Origin: Eubacteriaceae bacterium
Lineage (GTDB): Bacteria; Bacillota; Clostridia; Eubacteriales; Eubacteriaceae
Assembly: GCA_030156895.1 (NCBI GenBank)
Contig: JASGLP010000030.1
Location: 1-34,263 of the forward strand
Reading direction: 5' to 3'
Length of the DNA stretch: 34,263 bases
Shown here one piece after another: positions 29,636 through 34,263 of the stretch; positions within the stretch are counted from its first letter, which is position 1, and each line of letters opens with the position of its first letter. The notes beneath the pieces were generated by a model. It was not told where the DNA came from and did not search any database. It saw nothing but the letters and a program-made list of their open reading frames with translations. A program made the translations under genes and the position numbers.

Positions 29636-32600
29636 ATGTTAAAAGCAGGCTTATATGAAACAGTCCTAACTGAATCGTTAAATGAAGAACTTGAACAAGC
29701 GGACTATCACCAAGAAATTGCTTCCATTGATAAGGCCGAAGCGGCAAAAATAATGGCTAAACATTTGGCTGAGACAATAGAAAATAAATTAAAAGAAATA
29801 GGTGATCGGCAGGGACTGCAAGAACAAATTCACTTCGCTAACGAAATGATGCAAATCCTTGACGGCGATGCTATTCTTGAACCAGGCCAGCAGTTAATGG
29901 GGCTCGTAAAGAAAGAAAATTCACTCTACGCTATTGATCAAAAAACGAAACTGACCCGCCCAGAAACTTCGCTTTCGATGAGTTCGCTTTTTACAGGCGC
30001 GATTCATGAACCCCAACTTTATTCAGAATTAAACAAAGAAATTGCCGGCAGCGATACCATATTTTTGCTAGTTTCTTTTATCAAATGGAGCGGCTTGCGA
30101 TTAATTATTGATGAGCTGAAAAATTTTACAAATCGCGGCGGGAAACTAAAGATTGTCACAACCTCTTACATGGGGGCAACAGATATTAAGGCCATTGAAG
30201 CCCTAGAGGCCCTGCCAAATACAGAGATTAAAATATCTTACGATACAAAGCGTACACGGCTTCACGCTAAAACATATGTTTTTATCCGACAGACGGGTTT
30301 TTCGACGGCTTATGTGGGATCATCGAATCTATCCCATGCAGCGATGTCTACTGGCTTAGAATGGAATGTGAAAGTAACGGCCAAGGATCTGCCGGAAACG
30401 ATTGAAAAAATAATGGCCACTTTTGATAGTTATTGGAATAGTTTAGATTTTTTAAGTTATCAAAAAGATGATCAACCGCACCTTGCAAAAGCTTTGCGAT
30501 CCGAAAAAAAGGGTAGTGAGGATAAACTGTTTTTTATGGATATCCGGCCCTATCCCTATCAGCAAGAAATTCTGGATCAGCTTGAAGCAGAACGAAGCAT
30601 CCGTGGTTATTTTAGAAACCTCATCGTTGCGGCAACGGGAACCGGAAAAACGGTTATTTCAGCCTTTGACTATAAGCAATTCTGCAAAAAAAATGTGAAG
30701 AAAAGTCAACGACTGCTTTTTATTGCTCATCGCGAGGAAATATTATTGCAAAGTATCCAATGTTTTCGCACCGTCTTGCGGGATGAGAATTTCGGTGATC
30801 TTTTTGTTGGTAATAATCGGCCAACTCAGATAGAACATTTGTTTATGTCAATCCAGACCTTCAATGCCCAGGATTTTTGTAAAAAAACGAAAGCGGATTT
30901 TTATGACTATATCATCGTTGATGAGTTTCATCATGCGGCGGCGCAAACTTATCAAAGCCTATTAGATTACTATCAACCGCAAATTTTATTAGGCTTGACT
31001 GCAACCCCAGAACGAATGGATGGCCGCGATGTTTTATGTTATTTCGATTATCGAATTGCTTCGGAAATCAGACTCCCAGAAGCAATTAATCGAAAATTAC
31101 TCTCGCCCTTTCAATATTTTGGGGTAACAGATAGCATCGATTTAGACAGTGTGCGTTGGCGTCGCGGTGGCTATGATCAGCAGGAATTATCAAATCTTTA
31201 CACCATGGATTTACTGGCTGCCAATCGGCGCGGTGACCTCATTATCGAATCCCTTAACAAATATGTGACCGATTTAGACGAAGTTCGCGGCGTAGCTTTT
31301 TGCGTTTCCCAAGATCATGTCAGTTTTATGGCAAAACTTTTTAATGAAAAGGGAATATCTGCAATGGCTTTGACAAGTCAATCCTCAGATGCTGAACGAA
31401 AAACGGCTAAAGTTAGGCTTCTAAACGGTGAGATAAAGATGATTTTTGTCGTGGATCTCTACAATGAAGGCGTTGATATCCCCGAAATAAATACCGTCTT
31501 ATTTTTGCGACCAACCCAGAGTTTAACCGTTTTTATTCAACAGTTGGGCAGGGGATTAAGGCTTTCAGAAAATAAGGATTGCCTAACGGTACTGGACTTT
31601 ATTGGCCAAGCCAACACCCGTTATAATTTTGAAGAAAAATTTAACGCCCTGCTTTCAAATACAACCAAAAGTTTAAAAAGTGAAATCGAAAATGGTTTCG
31701 TAAACGTACCAAAGGGCTGTTATATTCAACTGGAGAAAAAAGCAAAAGAGTCAATTTTAAATAACATCACTAAATCTTTTGATAGAAAAAGTGGATTGAT
31801 TTTAAAAATTGCCACTTTTACTGAGGATTCTGGGCTGGTCTTGAATTTGAAAAATTTTATTACTTATTACCATTTGGACATCAATCGGATTTATCAAAAG
31901 GGAAATTTTTCAAGGCTATGTGTTATAGCTGGTCTCAAAAATGATTTTGATGAACCTTTGGAAAAGACAATAAATACGGCCTTTCAGCGTATTTGTAACT
32001 TGGATTCACGGCGATTGATTTCTTTTATCCTGGAAGTTTTACCGCAAATTGAAAATCGAAAGTTTTCAGATGCCGAAGAAAGAATGTTAAAGTTGTTTCA
32101 TTATGCGGTTTATGATAAGACTTGCAGTGAATGTGGTTTTACAAATTTGTCTGAGGGTCTGCGACAAATAAAAGAATCAGCAGTCTTATATCAAGAGTTA
32201 ATGGAACTTTTAAAAATACGGTTAGAACAGATTGATTTTGTCGACGAGCCGCTGGCCCTAGATTTTGACTGTCCCCTTGATCTTTATTGTTCTTACACCA
32301 CAAAACAGGTTTTAGCAGGTTTTGATTATGAACAATCGGGAAACTTTAAGGAAGGCGTAAAATATTTTCCCGATAAAAAAATTGATGTGTTTTTCATCAC
32401 CTTAAATAAGTCAGATAAGGATTATTCGCCAACGACCATGTACCAGGATTACTCAGTGAATGATAGACTCTTTCATTGGCAATCGCAAAGTATCACAGCA
32501 GAAAGTTCACCGACTGGCTTGCGTTATCAGCATCATCTTGAAAACGGATCAAAAGTTTTGATTTTTGTACGGGAGTTTAAAAAGGGACGCAATGTTGCTG

Positions 32601-32734
32601 CGCCTTACACTTGTTTGGGTCTAGCTGATTATGTGAGCCATGAAGGCTCAAAACCGATGAATATTCTATGGCGTCTACATAAACCTATTCCAGCGCGGTT
32701 TTTAAAGAAAACAAATAAATTAATTGTCGGATGA
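29636..32734 (+). CDS. HKD-nuclease / SF2 helicase fusion protein 2 with DUF3427
   Basis: A 1032-residue paralogue of helicase 1 with extra ends. Residues 1-110 are a helical N-terminal domain (MLKAGLYETVLTESLNEEL). The HKD nuclease follows, with His210 and Lys212 in LHAKTYVF and GSSNLSHAAMSTGLEWN. The helicase core has Walker A AATGTGKT (near 332), DEFHH (near 429), LTATPERMD and LQQLGRGL motifs. The C-terminus from about residue 890 has the DUF3427 pattern (DVFFITLNKSDKDYSPTTMY, LFHWQSQS, LFVREFKK, IPARF). AAGGAG lies 12 nt before the ATG. The gene is visibly more AT-rich than helicase 1 and the methyltransferase and uses many AT-ending codons, which suggests a separate origin. Role: presumably nucleic-acid unwinding and cleavage; similar fusions have no settled function known to me. 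Confidence 0.88.
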   Translation: MLKAGLYETVLTESLNEELEQADYHQEIASIDKAEAAKIMAKHLAETIENKLKEIGDRQGLQEQIHFANEMMQILDGDAILEPGQQLMGLVKKENSLYAIDQKTKLTRPETSLSMSSLFTGAIHEPQLYSELNKEIAGSDTIFLLVSFIKWSGLRLIIDELKNFTNRGGKLKIVTTSYMGATDIKAIEALEALPNTEIKISYDTKRTRLHAKTYVFIRQTGFSTAYVGSSNLSHAAMSTGLEWNVKVTAKDLPETIEKIMATFDSYWNSLDFLSYQKDDQPHLAKALRSEKKGSEDKLFFMDIRPYPYQQEILDQLEAERSIRGYFRNLIVAATGTGKTVISAFDYKQFCKKNVKKSQRLLFIAHREEILLQSIQCFRTVLRDENFGDLFVGNNRPTQIEHLFMSIQTFNAQDFCKKTKADFYDYIIVDEFHHAAAQTYQSLLDYYQPQILLGLTATPERMDGRDVLCYFDYRIASEIRLPEAINRKLLSPFQYFGVTDSIDLDSVRWRRGGYDQQELSNLYTMDLLAANRRGDLIIESLNKYVTDLDEVRGVAFCVSQDHVSFMAKLFNEKGISAMALTSQSSDAERKTAKVRLLNGEIKMIFVVDLYNEGVDIPEINTVLFLRPTQSLTVFIQQLGRGLRLSENKDCLTVLDFIGQANTRYNFEEKFNALLSNTTKSLKSEIENGFVNVPKGCYIQLEKKAKESILNNITKSFDRKSGLILKIATFTEDSGLVLNLKNFITYYHLDINRIYQKGNFSRLCVIAGLKNDFDEPLEKTINTAFQRICNLDSRRLISFILEVLPQIENRKFSDAEERMLKLFHYAVYDKTCSECGFTNLSEGLRQIKESAVLYQELMELLKIRLEQIDFVDEPLALDFDCPLDLYCSYTTKQVLAGFDYEQSGNFKEGVKYFPDKKIDVFFITLNKSDKDYSPTTMYQDYSVNDRLFHWQSQSITAESSPTGLRYQHHLENGSKVLIFVREFKKGRNVAAPYTCLGLADYVSHEGSKPMNILWRLHKPIPARFLKKTNKLIVG

Positions 32735-33229
32735 TTCTAATTGATTGGAAAAAAACTACGAAATAAACCAACCCTTTCTGAATAAGTTTTAGAGGTAGTC
32801 GTGAAAGTACTTAATGAGGTGGATTTTGACAGGCAGATTGTTTCTGTTTATCCATAGTGGTAGAAAACTAATGTTCTCTATAAAAAAATGTAATAATAGA
32901 ATTGTGTCGATAAAAACCATCTGAATATAATAGGCAAAAAATGAAAATAATTTCATAACCCACACTTATTTCTCAATTTCATGTCAAGAGAAAATTTTTA
33001 CCATGCAAAAAATACGTAAAAATATACAATTTGTATTTTAATAAAAATATTCCAAAATTATTTAAAGCCTGTATTATGCTGCATTATCGTGTAATACGGG
33101 CTTTAAACCCCTTGTCGAAAAAAAGACGGACAATCAGCTAAATAATAGGCGATAAGAATTTATCCAACTTTTAAGCGGCCTGGGATCAGCAAAAAAAGAA
33201 AGTGCAACTTTCTTAATCGGCCAAACGTA
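32735..33229. other. AT-rich intergenic region after the helicase operon
   Basis: About 500 bp without a credible gene. No terminator was found directly after helicase 2. The only strong structure is the hairpin at 33061-33107. A short palindrome, GAAAGT-GCA-ACTTTC, lies near 33198-33212. The composition is close to that of helicase 2. Confidence 0.4.
33061..33107. other. Long stem-loop in intergenic DNA
   Basis: TTTAAAGCCTGTATTA (33061-33076) pairs with TAATACGGGCTTTAAA (33092-33107), 16 base pairs with one T-G wobble on the plus strand. No T run follows (CCCCTTG), so it is a poor terminator. It could be a processed 3' end of the helicase mRNA, a protein-binding site or a small mobile hairpin. 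Confidence 0.55.
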
Positions 33230-33257
33230 TTGAATTTATAGAAAATGTTAGTATAAT
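33230..33257 (+). promoter_or_regulatory. Promoter of the XRE regulator
   Basis: TTGAAT (33230-33235), a 16-bp spacer and a perfect TATAAT (33252-33257), about 50 bp upstream of the start. Confidence 0.6.
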
Positions 33258-33309
33258 TAACCCATATTCCGGAATACTTGAAAAAACATTGAAAAACGAG
33301 GAAGAATAC

Positions 33310-33513
33310 ATGAATATTTTAAAAACCAGTAACTTGTTATATCACTATCGGGATAATCGGTCGGTGAAAGAAATAGCCAGAAAAATTGGGGTGTCAGTGA
33401 CCTCGCTTCGGAATTACGAATCGGGCAAGTCCATGCCCAGAGATGCCATTAAGGAAAAACTGGCTAGAATTTATAATAAGAGCGTGCAGGAACTCTTCTA
33501 CCCGGATTTTTGA
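33310..33513 (+). CDS. XRE-family (Cro/C1) helix-turn-helix protein
   Basis: A 67-residue single-domain DNA-binding protein. The HTH is SVKEIARKIGVSVTSLRNYESGKSMPRDAIKEKLARIY, typical of Cro/C1 repressors, with a short VQELFYPDF tail. The start is placed at MNILKTSNLLYHY because GAGGAAG lies upstream. Its small size fits a phage or mobile-element regulator. The next gene (33656) is a replication-initiator-like protein on the same strand, so the two may form the start of an integrated-element module. Confidence 0.88.
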   Translation: MNILKTSNLLYHYRDNRSVKEIARKIGVSVTSLRNYESGKSMPRDAIKEKLARIYNKSVQELFYPDF

Positions 33514-33655
33514 TCGCGGAAAAAGTCTTTTGATAGAGCCCAAATGAAAAATTGGCGCTTTGTTGTGAAAAGTTAAAGTCGCCGGCACATGCAGGGTTCA
33601 TGTAAACGTCTGCTTAGTCGTATCAATCGGCAATCCGGCGGCGGGAAGGAGTTTT

Positions 33656-34263
33656 TTGAAAGTCAATTTTGTAACGGAGATGACCCGCTTTAACCGTTAT
33701 ATTAAAACCAATCATCTGTCGAATAATGCCCAGCTTTTGTGGTTCAGGATGTTTCTGCTCTGGAATGAGACGGGCTTTGTCGATTGGCTGCAGGTGGACA
33801 TGAAGCGCTTGACCAGCATGCTCAATCTGAAATCAAGGAGTAATGCGACCCGGGCCAGGGATGAACTGATCATGGCGGGGCTGCTGATTAAAAAACGTCA
33901 GGCACTCAAACAGCCCAACTGCTACCAGTTTGTATTGTTTGAGAAAAGGCCGGATTGGCAAAATAATGGTGGTCATCAAACAGGTCATGAAACGAGACCT
34001 GAAAGCGGTCATAGAACGAGACCGGTGAATAATACCCGAAAGCCTGATTTAATCGGGCGTGAAAGCGACCGCCTGTGGTCCGCCTGTGGTCAGAGTGAGC
34101 ATGAAAGGAGACCTGAAAGCGGTCATGAAATAGGTCACTTATATAAACAAAACGAAAACAAAGAAAATAATAAAAAAGCCTACGGCGAGTTTAAAACGGT
34201 CTGTTTGTCTGATGACACGGGGACGTTTCGTTTGTCATGTGCATCGCATATGACAAACGAAAC
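33656..34263 (+). CDS. Phage/plasmid-type replication initiator-like protein (partial, runs off window)
   Basis: An open frame to the window edge. The TTG start is preceded by AAGGAG at a short 4-nt spacing and reads KVNFVTEMTRFNRYIKTNHL; an ATG nine codons in is an alternative. Residues 1-105 look like a winged-helix replisome-organiser domain (NNAQLLWFRMFLLWNETGF, LTSMLNLKSRSNATRARDEL, GLLIKKRQA). Residues 110-185 are a basic, repetitive linker (GHETRPESGHRTRP, HERRPESGHEIGH). The linker DNA is an iteron-like array, see 33971-34136. From about 34212 the frame runs into a REP-like palindrome, so the native C-terminus may be interrupted. Role: binding an origin and loading the host helicase, inferred from domain type. 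Confidence 0.68.
   Translation, partial: MKVNFVTEMTRFNRYIKTNHLSNNAQLLWFRMFLLWNETGFVDWLQVDMKRLTSMLNLKSRSNATRARDELIMAGLLIKKRQALKQPNCYQFVLFEKRPDWQNNGGHQTGHETRPESGHRTRPVNNTRKPDLIGRESDRLWSACGQSEHERRPESGHEIGHLYKQNENKENNKKAYGEFKTVCLSDDTGTFRLSCASHMTNE
33971..34136. repeat. Iteron-like array of GGTC/GACC boxes inside the initiator gene
   Basis: Eleven GGTC or GACC tetramers begin at 33971, 33983, 33996, 34007, 34020, 34067, 34077, 34088, 34110, 34121 and 34133. Nearest spacings are 10-13 bp, with gaps of 22 and 47 that are close to multiples of 11-12. Many boxes sit in a longer unit, GGTCATGAAACGAGACC or TGAAAGCGGTCAT. Close to one box per helical turn is what an origin-binding protein would see on one face of DNA. 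Confidence 0.55.
34212..34263 (+). repeat. REP-like palindromic repeat, copy 2 (continues past window)
   Basis: ATGACACGGGGACG...TTTGTCAT (34212-34238) matches the unit at 22101-22127 in reverse complement. It is followed by an 11-bp loop and an inverted second half. GTTTCGTTTGTCAT (34225-34238) pairs perfectly with ATGACAAACGAAAC (34250-34263), and the stem is still open at the window edge. Confidence 0.7.

Noticed and set aside
26506..32734. Classical restriction-modification system
   Set aside because: The methyltransferase lacks the (D/N/S)PP(Y/F) or PC catalytic motif and there is no specificity subunit.

Overview
The window looks like a chromosomal segment of an anaerobic, acetogen-like Firmicute close to Acetobacterium/Eubacteriaceae. 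This is inferred from anaerobic sulfite reductase genes (asrAB), several secreted proteins with clostridial hydrophobic W (ChW) repeats, a stand-alone UroD-like methyltransferase next to an MFS transporter, strong AGGAGG ribosome sites, and frequent GTG/TTG starts. No rRNA, tRNA or CRISPR array was seen.

Layout. 1-1405: asrB (partial) and asrA on the minus strand behind a Crp/Fnr-type promoter. 1.6-3.5 kb: a conserved hypothetical protein, an SGNH esterase and a probable small RNA gene. 3.6-4.4 kb: a YefM-YoeB toxin-antitoxin pair flanked by a duplicated hairpin. 4.5-9.5 kb: a frameshifted secreted double protease (papain-like plus HExxH metalloprotease) and, divergently, a second ChW surface protein. 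9.5-13.7 kb: a TetR regulator, MFS transporter, UroD-like methyltransferase and small membrane protein, bracketed by two copies of a 130-bp palindromic element in inverted orientation. 13.7-15.7 kb: an SDR dehydrogenase and an unidentified polytopic membrane protein. 15.8-19.7 kb: a giant ChW/FIVAR/Ig-like surface protein gene broken by at least three frameshifts. 20.1-22.6 kb: a split permease with a ferredoxin tail, a Crp/Fnr regulator and a cupin. 22.7-25.5 kb: a decayed PAS-GGDEF-EAL gene. 25.6-26.2 kb: a lipoprotein. 26.5-32.7 kb: an operon of two HKD-nuclease/SF2-helicase fusions around a SAM methyltransferase. 33.3-34.3 kb: an XRE regulator and a partial phage- or plasmid-type replication initiator with an iteron-like array, running into a REP-like palindrome at the edge.

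Two results stand out. First, asrA, the split permease and the cupin share a GTTRCA-NN-TGYAAC palindrome. In each case it lies exactly 22 bp upstream of a -10 box, centred near -41.5, with a poor -35. This is class II activator geometry, and a Crp/Fnr regulator is encoded between two of the targets, so a small sulfur/redox regulon can be read from sequence alone. Second, the helicase-methyltransferase-helicase cluster is a plausible uncharacterised nucleic-acid-processing or defence system. It lies beside replication-module genes, and its two helicases differ visibly in base composition.

Several long genes carry single-base frameshifts (near 5680, 17100, 18235, 18740, 24200 and 25372). Either this locus is decaying or the assembly has residual indel errors. 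The window alone cannot decide, although the internal domain deletions in the GGDEF/EAL gene are too large to be indel errors.
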